DNA of 8,184 nucleotides, taken from the NCBI GenBank assembly GCA_045589235.1, contig JAZNOR010000003.1, forward strand, positions 1 through 8,184, written 5' to 3'. The position numbers and the translations under genes were made by a program. The notes under the pieces are model-generated. The model did not search any database. It was not told the DNA's origin and worked only from the letters and a program-made list of their open reading frames with translations. Shown piece by piece: positions 1 through 6,310 of the stretch. Source of the DNA: RGIG7332 sp045589235. Lineage in GTDB: Bacteria; Bacillota; Clostridia; Oscillospirales; JAAYXM01. Within the stretch, counting starts at the first letter, position 1. Each line of letters opens with the position of its first letter.

Positions 1-46
1 AAATATGGCTGCAAAACCAATACTTCCTTATCTGGTTGTGGCTTTT
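1..46. repeat. 46-bp inverted repeat, left arm
   Basis: These 46 bases are the exact reverse complement of 8044-8089, with no mismatch. Identity stops at base 47 (C here, T expected from the other arm). How far the match runs to the left cannot be seen because the window begins here. Each arm contains a small imperfect palindrome (AACCA at 15-19 with TGGTT at 33-37). No transposase or recombinase lies between the arms. It may be a dispersed intergenic repeat, the edge of an invertible segment, or a repeat at which an assembly broke. The repeat itself is certain; its nature is not. Confidence 0.9.
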
Positions 47-63
47 CACGCTGATCCTCTTTT

Positions 64-87
64 TTTCACAAAGCAGGCTTTGTGAAA
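64..87. terminator. Perfect 10-bp hairpin, terminator or operator
   Basis: TTTCACAAAG (64-73) and CTTTGTGAAA (78-87) form a perfect 10-bp stem around the loop CAGG. On the plus strand the stem is followed by GCTCTTTTAATTTTG, a T-rich but imperfect tail, so it could end a transcript entering from the left. It also lies only about 35 bp upstream of the deoR-type promoter, so an operator role is possible. The plus-strand tail makes the terminator reading slightly better. Confidence 0.55.
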
Positions 88-120
88 GCTCTTTTAATTT
101 TGTCTTTTTGTGCGTTTTTG

Positions 121-149
121 TTGACTGAGTTGCAATTGTGTGTTAAAAT
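121..149 (+). promoter_or_regulatory. Sigma-A promoter of the deoR-type operon
   Basis: The -35 box TTGACT (121-126) and the -10 box TAAAAT (144-149) are 17 bp apart, and a TG at 141-142 gives an extended -10. Each box has one mismatch to consensus. Transcription would start near 156, leaving a leader of about 20 nt before the regulator's ribosome binding site. Confidence 0.75.
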
Positions 150-174
150 GTGGATATGATTGGAGTTGGTTGTT

Positions 175-951
175 TTGCTAGCAAAAGAAAGACAAGATAA
201 GATTTATGAACTTATATTAAAACACGGCGCAGTTTCAACGGCAAGCCTGGTCTCGCTTTTTGATGTTTCACTTGAGACAATACGACGCGACCTTCTTTAT
301 ATGGAGGAGGCGGGACTTCTTTCACGTGTGCATGGCGGCGCGGTTTCCAATAATGCCATGAAGCCATATTTATCCCTTTATGAGCGCGTTTTGGAGCATG
401 GTGACTTAAAGCGTGAACTTTCATATACAGCGTGCTCATTTATTTCTGAAGGAGATATTATTGCAATTGATGAGGGAAGTACAGGCAATGTTTTTGCTGA
501 AGTTGTGCGTGATAAATTCAGCGAGCTCACGGTAATTACTCACTCTCTTGATGTGCTTGAAATTCTGCGAGAAAACAAAGGGATTAAAATAATTTTATGC
601 GCAGGGGAATATATGCCGTCGGAAAATTCTTTCTATGGATCGCTTGTTTTATCCGCTTATAATTCGCTGAATATTCCCAAAACATTTATTTTCCCTTCGT
701 CGATTTCGCTTGAAAACGGAATTTGTGACTATCAAAGTGATTTAGTTCTGGTGCAGAAACAGATTATAAAATCATCTGCAAATACGTTTGTGCTTGCGGA
801 TAGCTCAAAATTTGAGAAAAAGGCTTTATTTAAGATAGATGATACTAAGCAGGAGTATAATTTTATTACTGATTCATCACTTTCGCCTGAAATTAAAAAG
901 CTTTATCTTGAAAATAATATTAAATTATATACGGAGGCAAAAAATGACTAA
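175..951 (+). CDS. DeoR/GlpR-family transcriptional regulator
   Basis: This is a 258-residue DNA-binding repressor of the DeoR family. These proteins usually sense a phosphorylated sugar intermediate and control adjacent uptake or catabolic genes. Residues 1-56 hold the winged helix-turn-helix, opening with LAKERQDKI and including VSLETIRRDL (31-40) and the HGGAV wing. Residues from about 75 onward form the sugar-isomerase-like sensor domain, with the effector-loop motif DEGST at 99-103. The length is normal for the family. The TTG at 175 is preferred because GGAG (162-165) lies 9 nt upstream and because DeoR proteins typically begin M-LA-E-R-Q; the in-frame TTG at 160 has no ribosome binding site. 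The stop overlaps the transporter start by 8 bp (ATGACTAA), implying translational coupling. It probably regulates its own operon, but the ligand is unknown. Confidence 0.9.
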   Translation: MLAKERQDKIYELILKHGAVSTASLVSLFDVSLETIRRDLLYMEEAGLLSRVHGGAVSNNAMKPYLSLYERVLEHGDLKRELSYTACSFISEGDIIAIDEGSTGNVFAEVVRDKFSELTVITHSLDVLEILRENKGIKIILCAGEYMPSENSFYGSLVLSAYNSLNIPKTFIFPSSISLENGICDYQSDLVLVQKQIIKSSANTFVLADSSKFEKKALFKIDDTKQEYNFITDSSLSPEIKKLYLENNIKLYTEAKND

Positions 952-2149
952 ATTGCAAACGAAAAAAGAGGTAAGCCTTTTGACAGTCCTCTTCACAATC
1001 ACCTATATGGTGAGCTATATAACACGCATCAACTACGGTGCAATAATCTCTGAAATTGAAGCAAGCACGAACATTTCGCGCTCGCTTCTGGCACTTGCAA
1101 CTACCGGTACTTTTATTACCTACGGTGCAGGGCAGATTATAAGCGGTCTCTGCGGTGACCGATTTTCTACCAAAAAGCTGATTACATACGGACTGATTCT
1201 CACGGTGCTTATGAATTTTTTGATGCCGGTTTCACAGAATCCGTATATTATGCTTGCAATCTGGTGCGTTAACGGCTTTGCACAGGCGTTTATGTGGCCA
1301 CCACTTGTTCGTTCAATGGCGGCACTTTTAGATGATGATAACTATAAAAAAGCAACTCTCAAGGTTAATTGGGGCGGCTCGTTCGGCACTATGTTTATAT
1401 ACCTTGCAGCACCGATTCTCATCTCACTCTTCTCATGGAAAGCTGTGTTTGTATTCTCGGCTGTTTCGGGAATTGTTATGCTATTCTTCTGGAATAAATT
1501 TGCGATTGATGTTCCGCCGGAGCCGAAGACTCCCAAAATAGATAAAAAAGAAGGTTCATTTAAGGCACTATTTACTCCGATGATGATTTTTATTTTTATT
1601 GCAATTGCGCTTCAGGGCGCACTTAGAGACGGAATTACAACCTGGATGCCAACTTATATTACAGACACATATAACTTAAGTACTGTTGTTTCGATTTTGA
1701 CAGGTGTAATTCTTCCGATATTCAATATAGCTGCCCTTACGGTTGCGACAAACATCTATCGCAAGAGGGTGACAAATCCACTTGCCTGCGCAGGGCTTTT
1801 CTTTGTAATCGGTGTTGTTTGTGCAACGGGGCTCTTCTTCTTTACAGGCAAAAATGCAATTCTCTCGGTTTTATGTATGGCACTCCTTTCGGGTGCTATG
1901 CATGGTGTTAACTTGATTTTAGTATGCATGCTCCCTGCGTTCTTCCAAAAAAAGGGAATAGTTTCATCTGCATCGGGAATACTCAATTCGTTTACTTATA
2001 TCGGAAGCTCAATTTCAATATACGGTATTGCAAAGCTATCAGAAAGCTTTGGCTGGAACTTTACGATTATGCTGTGGATAGGAATTGCGATGCTTGGCGG
2101 TGTAATATGCATTTCCTGCATTAAACCGTGGGGAAGATTCACAAAATAA
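944..2149 (+). CDS. OPA-family major facilitator transporter (GlpT/UhpT-like)
   Basis: This is a 401-residue membrane protein with about 12 hydrophobic segments, of the major facilitator superfamily. Several features place it in the organophosphate:phosphate antiporter family: GAGQIISGLCGDR (61-73), the NGFAQAFMWPP stretch (110-120), and LRDGITTWMPTYI (227-239), which closely resembles the GlpT segment LRYG..DWSPTYL. The two arginines that bind substrate phosphate in GlpT appear to have counterparts at R28 (YITRINYG) and R228. Inference: it imports a phosphorylated compound such as a sugar phosphate or glycerol phosphate in exchange for phosphate; the exact substrate is unknown. ATG 944 is chosen because GGAGG (933-937) lies 6 nt upstream; an in-frame ATG at 839 would sit deep inside the regulator gene. 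The gene is coupled to the DeoR-type gene and is followed 23 nt later by the AraC-type gene. Confidence 0.87.
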   Translation: MTKLQTKKEVSLLTVLFTITYMVSYITRINYGAIISEIEASTNISRSLLALATTGTFITYGAGQIISGLCGDRFSTKKLITYGLILTVLMNFLMPVSQNPYIMLAIWCVNGFAQAFMWPPLVRSMAALLDDDNYKKATLKVNWGGSFGTMFIYLAAPILISLFSWKAVFVFSAVSGIVMLFFWNKFAIDVPPEPKTPKIDKKEGSFKALFTPMMIFIFIAIALQGALRDGITTWMPTYITDTYNLSTVVSILTGVILPIFNIAALTVATNIYRKRVTNPLACAGLFFVIGVVCATGLFFFTGKNAILSVLCMALLSGAMHGVNLILVCMLPAFFQKKGIVSSASGILNSFTYIGSSISIYGIAKLSESFGWNFTIMLWIGIAMLGGVICISCIKPWGRFTK

Positions 2150-2172
2150 GTACATACAAGGAGGGGATTGTT

Positions 2173-2889
2173 ATGTACGATAAGTATGATATATACGACG
2201 AAATACTGGATAGACTTCAGTTCTACATTAAATTTCTACAACAGCTTGGAATAACGGTTTCGTTTTCTGAAATTAGTTCAGAAGTTGACCATATTTTTCC
2301 GGTGCTTGTTGCATACCGCGACAAGTTATCTTCGGGTATAACGATACCTGTTTTTTTGAAAGATACTCAGCTTTTGGAATTGCATATAGCGATAACCGGT
2401 ATACCGCAAAGTTTAGAAAATCCACTTGATCCTAAAGTTTACAGCGTTGTGCACAGTGATACTGCCAAGGAGGATAAACTGCAAATTGCTGCAAACGGAC
2501 TGATAAACACTATTTTTGATATACACAAATTTGTTGACACCTTTGAAAAAACGCGTGACAAAAAGTACGATGCATTCGTAAAAGCGATAAAATTTATGTT
2601 TGCAAATTATCATAGAAGCGATCTCACAGCAATTGAGGTTGCCAGAGCGATCTCGTATTCCCATTCACATCTGGACCATGTATTCAAACGGTTTTCAAGG
2701 TCAACACCAAGTCAATATCTTTTGCATGTTCGCCTTAAAGAATCAGAAAAAATGTTGCGCAACACAGAGTACCCGATTTCAACGATTGCAACTCTTGCCG
2801 GTTTTAAAAATGCAAATTATTTTTCAATAGCATTCAAGGCGAGGTACAATATGTCGCCACGCGAATGGCGAATTGAAAACAAGAAATAA
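2173..2889 (+). CDS. AraC-family transcriptional regulator
   Basis: This is a 238-residue regulator. The C-terminal 100 residues hold two helix-turn-helix units typical of AraC/XylS activators: the first around 151-175 (LTAIEVARAISYSHSHLDHVF) and the second around 201-233, with the family signature ISTIATLAGFKNANYFS...F...SPREWR. The N-terminal 130 residues are not recognisable as the usual cupin arm and show no membrane segment, so the sensed signal cannot be assigned. The start at 2173 has a strong AAGGAGGGG site (2158-2166) 6 nt upstream; the in-frame ATG at 2128 falls inside the transporter gene and is rejected. It is the third gene of the operon, so the transporter is under a local repressor-type and a local activator-type regulator. 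Its targets might include the ARH-fold/esterase pair further along, but nothing in the sequence proves that. Confidence 0.9.
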   Translation: MYDKYDIYDEILDRLQFYIKFLQQLGITVSFSEISSEVDHIFPVLVAYRDKLSSGITIPVFLKDTQLLELHIAITGIPQSLENPLDPKVYSVVHSDTAKEDKLQIAANGLINTIFDIHKFVDTFEKTRDKKYDAFVKAIKFMFANYHRSDLTAIEVARAISYSHSHLDHVFKRFSRSTPSQYLLHVRLKESEKMLRNTEYPISTIATLAGFKNANYFSIAFKARYNMSPREWRIENKK

Positions 2890-2917
2890 AAAAGGTGTGT
2901 CATACGACACACCTTTT
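2888..2917. terminator. Bidirectional intrinsic terminator
   Basis: AAGGTGTGTC ending at 2901 pairs with GACACACCTT starting at 2906, around the loop ATAC. Including the flanking A:T pairs, the stem spans 2890-2901 and 2906-2917. The plus strand then reads TAATTTTTAAATTT; the minus strand exits into TTTTTTATTTC. It therefore serves both the araC-type operon and the converging infC-rpmI-rplT operon. Confidence 0.88.
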
Positions 2918-2928
2918 AATTTTTAAAT

Positions 2929-3282
2929 TTACGCGTTCTTCTTAGCTACTTCAACAAGTGCTGCAAAAGCATTTGCATCAGACTGAGCCATATCAGCGAG
3001 CATCTTGCGGTTTAAGTCGATGCCTGCCTTCTTGAGACCGTTCATAAAACGTGAGTAGTTCATGCCGTTAGCCTTAGCTGCAGCAGAAATACGGGTGATC
3101 CATAAACGACGGAAGTCTCTCTTCTTTAAGCGACGACCTACATAAGCGTAAGTTAAGGACTTCATAACAGCCTGGTTAGCCATCTTAAAGTGTTTGCTCT
3201 TAGCGCCCCAGTAGCCCTTTGCCATTTTTAAAATTTTTTTTCTTCTCTTGCGCGTCATCATTGGGCCTTTTACTCTAGCCAT
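2929..3282 (-). CDS. rplT: 50S ribosomal protein L20
   Basis: This is a 117-residue, highly basic protein of normal family length that binds 23S rRNA early in assembly of the large subunit. The N-terminus MARVKGPMMTRKRRKKILK and the LTYAYVGRRLKKRDFRRLWI region (about 43-62) are diagnostic for L20, as is RISAAAKANG.NYSRF. The start has a GGAGG site (minus strand of 3293-3297) about 10 nt upstream. It is the last gene of infC-rpmI-rplT and lies 34 nt after rpmI. In Firmicutes, L20 represses its own operon by acting on the leader RNA, which fits the structured leader seen before infC. Confidence 0.98.
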   Translation of the reverse strand: MARVKGPMMTRKRRKKILKMAKGYWGAKSKHFKMANQAVMKSLTYAYVGRRLKKRDFRRLWITRISAAAKANGMNYSRFMNGLKKAGIDLNRKMLADMAQSDANAFAALVEVAKKNA

Positions 3283-3316
3283 TATCTATAAGCCTCCATT
3301 CTGATATTTTCGTTTC

Positions 3317-3514
3317 TTACTTTGCCATGAGCATACGCTGAAGTGTTGCTTCGTTTGCAGAACAAGCATAACCTGCTTTTCTAAGGATTCTCTTGCGCTT
3401 TGTGCTCTTCTTGTTCAGAATGTGTCTTCTGTTCATGTGACTGAGCTTAACCTTACCGCTTTTTGTAACCTTAAAGCGCTTTGATGCTCCGCTGTGTGTT
3501 TTAATCTTAGGCAT
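3317..3514 (-). CDS. rpmI: 50S ribosomal protein L35
   Basis: This is a 65-residue basic protein. MPKIKTHSGASKRFKVT at the N-terminus and HILNKKSTKRKRILRK (31-46) are the L35 hallmarks, and the length is standard. The ATG at 3514 is used because GAGGAG (minus strand of 3524-3529) lies 9 nt upstream and because L35 proteins begin M-P-K-x-K-T. A longer in-frame reading up to 3565 would add 17 residues unlike any L35. It lies between infC (69-nt gap) and rplT (34-nt gap), the standard bacterial gene order. Confidence 0.98.
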   Translation of the reverse strand: MPKIKTHSGASKRFKVTKSGKVKLSHMNRRHILNKKSTKRKRILRKAGYACSANEATLQRMLMAK

Positions 3515-3583
3515 TTTAAAAATCTCCTCTCGTGTGTTTAAGCTGTGTAGAGTAGAACCACTCAAGCCTTAAATATGATAGTA

Positions 3584-4105
3584 TTATTTACCTGCCGGCT
3601 TTGGAGCTAAGAACATAATCATCTGTCGACCTTCAAGCTTAGGCTGTTTTTCGACAATTGCAAATTCCTTACAGTCCTCTGCAAAGCGTTCGAGCAATGT
3701 GTTACCAATGGCGGTATGCGCAAGCTCGCGACCTTTGAAGCGAACGGAAACCTTTGCCTTGTCTCCGGATTTAAGGAATTTAATTGCGCTGTTTACTTTA
3801 ACATTAAAGTCGTGCGTGTCAATACCGGGAGTCATACGGACTTCCTTAACATCAACGACCTTCTGCTTCTTACGCGCTTCTTTTTCCCTTTTTTCCTCTT
3901 CGAATTTGAATTTACCGTAGTCCATAATCTTACAGACAGGCGGTACTGCTTTAGGGGCGATTTTAACTAAATCAAGACCTGCCTCCTCAGCCTTTGCCAA
4001 AGCTTCTGCAGCGGAAACAATTCCCAACTGCTCACCGTCAGCATTAAGCAAACGGAGCTCAGCATCTGTGATTTCTTCGTTAATTTGATGATCCAAACGG
4101 CTAAT
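3584..4105 (-). CDS. infC: Translation initiation factor IF-3, AUU start
   Basis: IF-3 binds the 30S subunit, keeps 50S away and proofreads start-codon and initiator-tRNA pairing. The protein is 173 residues when started at the ATT at 4105. It has the N-domain (INEEI..AELRLL, GEQLGIVS), the linker signature PPVCKIMDYGKF (55-66), a charged helix (67-83) and the C-domain with RFKGRE.AH and EGRQMIM.LAPK. The start is chosen because GGAGG (minus strand of 4115-4119) is 9 nt from ATT 4105 but about 18 nt from the next candidate, TTG 4096, and no ATG lies nearby. An ATT start also gives the usual beginning I-S-(K/R)-...-I-N-E-E-I. AUU starts in infC are known in E. coli and other bacteria, where IF-3 discriminates against its own rare start codon and so limits its synthesis. 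First gene of its operon. Confidence 0.96.
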   Translation of the reverse strand: MSRLDHQINEEITDAELRLLNADGEQLGIVSAAEALAKAEEAGLDLVKIAPKAVPPVCKIMDYGKFKFEEEKREKEARKKQKVVDVKEVRMTPGIDTHDFNVKVNSAIKFLKSGDKAKVSVRFKGRELAHTAIGNTLLERFAEDCKEFAIVEKQPKLEGRQMIMFLAPKPAGK

Positions 4106-4245
4106 AAATAAGCACCTCCAAGTAAAACTAAAGCGTGGGTAAACATAAATCTACCCACGCACAAAATTACAAACGCAATCTTGACCTCTTTACTAAACGT
4201 TTGAGGTGAGGGGGAAGATAAGTCGCCCTACTTTGTTTTTATTTC
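4106..4245 (-). promoter_or_regulatory. infC-rpmI-rplT leader RNA, L20-leader-like
   Basis: The stretch from the predicted transcription start (about 4245) to the infC start is about 140 nt with no reading frame of note. It contains a terminator-like hairpin just before the ribosome binding site. Upstream are pairings of pseudoknot topology on the minus strand: ACCUC (4207-4203) with GAGGU (4188-4184), and AAACG (4202-4198) with CGUUU (4175-4171). CACCUC (4208-4203) could alternatively pair with GAGGUG of the infC Shine-Dalgarno region (4118-4113). Known: in low-GC Firmicutes this operon is controlled by L20 through its leader (the L20 leader family of Rfam). Inference: this is the local version; the L20-binding structure itself was not verified. 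Confidence 0.72.
4133..4160 (-). terminator. Leader attenuator hairpin before infC
   Basis: On the minus strand GCGTGGGT (4160-4153) pairs with ACCCACGC (4140-4133); one more T:A pair can close the roughly 10-nt loop. The hairpin is followed by TTTAGTTTTACTT, then the infC ribosome binding site. The tail is interrupted, so it may be a partial terminator used for attenuation, not for full termination. Confidence 0.72.
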
Positions 4246-4251
4246 CTAATG

Positions 4252-4280
4252 ATTATAACACGTGATTTATCGTTCGTCAA
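4252..4280 (-). promoter_or_regulatory. Promoter of the infC operon
   Basis: Reading the minus strand, TTGACG (4280-4275) and a perfect TATAAT (4257-4252) are separated by 17 bp. This is close to the ideal sigma-A promoter, as expected for a translation operon. Transcription should start near 4245. Confidence 0.88.
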
Positions 4281-4335
4281 GACTTTTTTTGTAAAAAATA
4301 TCAATAAAATTCCGTCATCAAACTATTGATTTATT

Positions 4336-4365
4336 TTGAATATTAAGGTATTCTAAAAGTATAAT
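4336..4365 (+). promoter_or_regulatory. Promoter of the DUF1292 gene
   Basis: TTGAAT (4336-4341) and TATAAT (4360-4365) are 18 bp apart on the plus strand. The promoter diverges from the infC promoter, with about 55 bp between the two -35 boxes. The predicted start near 4372 leaves only a short leader before the AAAGGAGAG site. Confidence 0.65.
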
Positions 4366-4388
4366 AATATGTAAAGGAGAGTTTTACT

Positions 4389-4664
4389 ATGAGTGAAGAT
4401 TTTGGCGCAAACATTGTATCATTAACAGATGAAGAGGGAAAAGAACACGAGTTTGAGCATCTTGATACAATTGAAATTAACGATAATATGTATCTTGCTT
4501 TTGTTGAAGCAGGTATTCCGGAGGACAGTGAAGAGCCTATTGAGCTTATCATACTTCGTGCAGATAAGGACGAAAACGGCGAGGAAATTTTATCTACAAT
4601 TGATGATGAGGAAGAACTCCAGATGGTTTACAATGCGTTTTTAGAGGACGAAGAAGAGGAATAA
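4389..4664 (+). CDS. DUF1292 family protein (YrzB-like)
   Basis: This is a 91-residue, strongly acidic soluble protein. The pattern SLTDEEGKEHEFEHLDTIE, then the YLAF and ELIILRAD strands with ENGEEILSTIDDEEELQMVYNAF, is typical of the DUF1292 family widespread in Bacillota; its biochemical role is not established. The C-terminus ends in a run of acidic residues. The ATG at 4389 has an AAAGGAGAG site about 7 nt upstream. In B. subtilis the homologue lies with yrrK and the alaS region; here it stands alone, divergent from infC, with its own promoter. No clear terminator follows it. Confidence 0.87.
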   Translation: MSEDFGANIVSLTDEEGKEHEFEHLDTIEINDNMYLAFVEAGIPEDSEEPIELIILRADKDENGEEILSTIDDEEELQMVYNAFLEDEEEE

Positions 4665-4713
4665 AATTATACGTGTTACTCAAAAATCCATATTTTACAC
4701 CCGATTATACATT

Positions 4714-4742
4714 CTGATTTTTAACAGATGTGTTATTATAAT
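4714..4742 (+). promoter_or_regulatory. Candidate promoter of the ARH-fold/hydrolase pair
   Basis: A perfect TATAAT (4737-4742) has only a weak -35 match, CTGATT (4714-4719), 17 bp upstream. A weak -35 next to a good -10 is common where an activator is needed, and an AraC-type activator is encoded nearby, but that link is speculative. Confidence 0.45.
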
Positions 4743-4752
4743 AATAATGAAA

Positions 4753-4797
4753 TCTGCTGATGCAACTAAACGGCACGAAGCACATTTGTCAAGCAGA
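4753..4797. repeat. Inverted repeat in the 5' leader of the ARH-fold gene
   Basis: TCTGCT (4753-4758) and AGCAGA (4792-4797) are perfect inverted arms of 6 bp with 33 bp between them. They lie between the candidate promoter and the GGAGGG ribosome binding site. This could be a leader stem or half-sites for a regulator; arms this short may also occur by chance. Confidence 0.35.
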
Positions 4798-4816
4798 ATA
4801 ATATTTGGAGGGTACT

Positions 4817-6301
4817 ATGATTAAGATTAACAAAGAAGAACTCAGAGACAAAATTTATGCCTGCTGGGTTGGTAAAAACATCGGCGGCACAATGGGCGGA
4901 CCGTATGAAGGAAACCGCGAATTTTTAGATGTAAAAGGCTTTTCATCCGAGAAGGGCGAGCCGCTTCCGAATGATGATTTAGACCTTCAGCTCGTCTGGC
5001 TTATGGCGGTTGAAAAACTCGGCATCCGCAATGTAAATGCCGCTACCTTGGGTGAATATTGGCTTAAGAAAATTACCCCTGAGTGGAATGAATACGGCAC
5101 GGCTAAAGCTAACCTCACAAAAGGAATCCTACCGCCTATGTCTGGTGAGCTTTTCAATGAAAGATGGAAGAACAGTAACGGCGCGTGGATACGCTCTGAA
5201 ATCTGGGCGTGCCTTTGCCCGGGTGCTGTTGATGCAGCAATAACTCTTGCAATTGAAGATGCTATGGTTGACCACGGTATGGGCGAGGGAACATATGCAG
5301 AAATCTTTACCGCGGCTCTTGAGAGCGCTGCATTTGTCGAAAAGGATTTCAAGAGACTTGTTGAGATTGCTCTTTCAAAAGTCCCTGCAGATTGCCTCCT
5401 TGCAAAGGCGGTAAAGACAGCAATAAGCAGCTACGAAAAAGGTCTTACCCTTCGTGAAGCACGCGATGCAGTCATCGAATCGGTAAAGGAGCTCGGTTGG
5501 TTCCAGGCACCTGCAAATGTCGCTTTTGTAGTGCTGGGAATTCTCTACGGCGAGGGCGATTTCAAAAAGACTATGCTTTCCGCAATTAATTGTGGCGACG
5601 ATGTTGACTGCACTGCATCTACCGTCGGTGCCGTTATGGGTATTATGCACGGTATGGCAGGAATCCCTGAGGATTGGCGCGAATATATCGGTGATAAGAT
5701 TCTCACGGTTTCAATTGCGCTAAAGCGCGGCGGAGGAACGGTTCCGGCAACTTGCACTGAGCTTACAGATCGCATTATAAAGCTTGTTCCTGAGGTTATG
5801 AACACTGTTAAGGGATATTATTTCCATAATGATATTGCCTGGAGAACAGAGGTAAGAGCGATGGAGTTTACAGACGGTGAGTCGGATTACAGCGCTGAGA
5901 CTAAATTTAACCCGATTGACGATTCGAAAACTGCTAAGATTATTTGCGACAGATTGGGTTATTCATACGATATTGACCTTTTCTATGCAATTGCGCGTGT
6001 TGAATTCCCTGATGATCCGTTTATAAAGCCACTTGAGACAAAGAAAGCAAGAATAAGATTTTTTGAGAGAGATTTCCAGACAAATATGCTCACCTTCAGA
6101 TTCCTTACGCCGGAAGGCTTTACCTGCAACGGAAGTCACGGCTTTACTCTGTATCGTATTGCTGAAGACGGCCCGCAAAAAGCTCTTGAGCTTGAGGTAA
6201 CAGCAGGCGAGAAGGTAGAGTTTTTAAACCGTGTAGTTATAGAGGTGTGCGCATCAGATCACGCCATTGTCGGCTACATTCCGCTTAACTTTATTGGCTA
6301 G
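4817..6301 (+). CDS. ADP-ribosylglycohydrolase-fold protein with C-terminal domain
   Basis: This is a 494-residue cytoplasmic protein with no signal peptide. Residues 1 to about 325 resemble the all-helical ADP-ribosylglycohydrolase (ARH/DraG) fold. The N-terminal glycine-rich helix start is GKNIGGTMGGPYEG (19-32), the first metal-binding motif is PNDDLDLQL (51-59), and the second is NCGDDVDCTASTVGAVMG (258-275). The acidic ligands of a two-metal site are therefore present. The usual T/S-DDT and GGDTDT motifs are altered, which marks a divergent subfamily. Residues from about 340 to 494 form an extra strand-rich domain absent from classical ARHs. ATG 4817 is chosen for GGAGG (4807-4811) just upstream. 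It is followed 9 nt later by an esterase-like gene, so the two are co-translated. Classical members cleave N- or O-glycosidic ADP-ribose bonds; with a carbohydrate-type neighbour, an N-glycosidase or glycoside-cleaving role is equally plausible. The substrate is unknown. Confidence 0.85.
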   Translation: MIKINKEELRDKIYACWVGKNIGGTMGGPYEGNREFLDVKGFSSEKGEPLPNDDLDLQLVWLMAVEKLGIRNVNAATLGEYWLKKITPEWNEYGTAKANLTKGILPPMSGELFNERWKNSNGAWIRSEIWACLCPGAVDAAITLAIEDAMVDHGMGEGTYAEIFTAALESAAFVEKDFKRLVEIALSKVPADCLLAKAVKTAISSYEKGLTLREARDAVIESVKELGWFQAPANVAFVVLGILYGEGDFKKTMLSAINCGDDVDCTASTVGAVMGIMHGMAGIPEDWREYIGDKILTVSIALKRGGGTVPATCTELTDRIIKLVPEVMNTVKGYYFHNDIAWRTEVRAMEFTDGESDYSAETKFNPIDDSKTAKIICDRLGYSYDIDLFYAIARVEFPDDPFIKPLETKKARIRFFERDFQTNMLTFRFLTPEGFTCNGSHGFTLYRIAEDGPQKALELEVTAGEKVEFLNRVVIEVCASDHAIVGYIPLNFIG

Positions 6302-6310
6302 TGAGGAAAA

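Larger units (their letters stand above)
4665..4816. other. Intergenic region before the ARH-fold gene
   Basis: This 152-bp AT-rich gap holds a candidate promoter and an inverted repeat, listed separately. No convincing intrinsic terminator for the DUF1292 gene was found; the pairing of ACATTCTG with CAGATGTG around 4710-4731 is imperfect and lacks a clean T-tract. Confidence 0.5.

Noticed and set aside
839..943. N-terminal extension of the transporter by 35 residues
   Set aside because: It would overlap the regulator gene by more than 100 bases and lacks a ribosome binding site; ATG 944 has an ideal one.
3515..3583. Separate regulatory RNA between infC and rpmI
   Set aside because: Only a weak four-pair hairpin (GAGT/ACTC) is present in the 69-nt gap; not enough to call an operator.
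4987..5352. Minus-strand open frame of 121 codons inside the ARH-fold gene
   Set aside because: The opposite strand encodes well-conserved ARH motifs; this frame has low-complexity, shadow-like composition.
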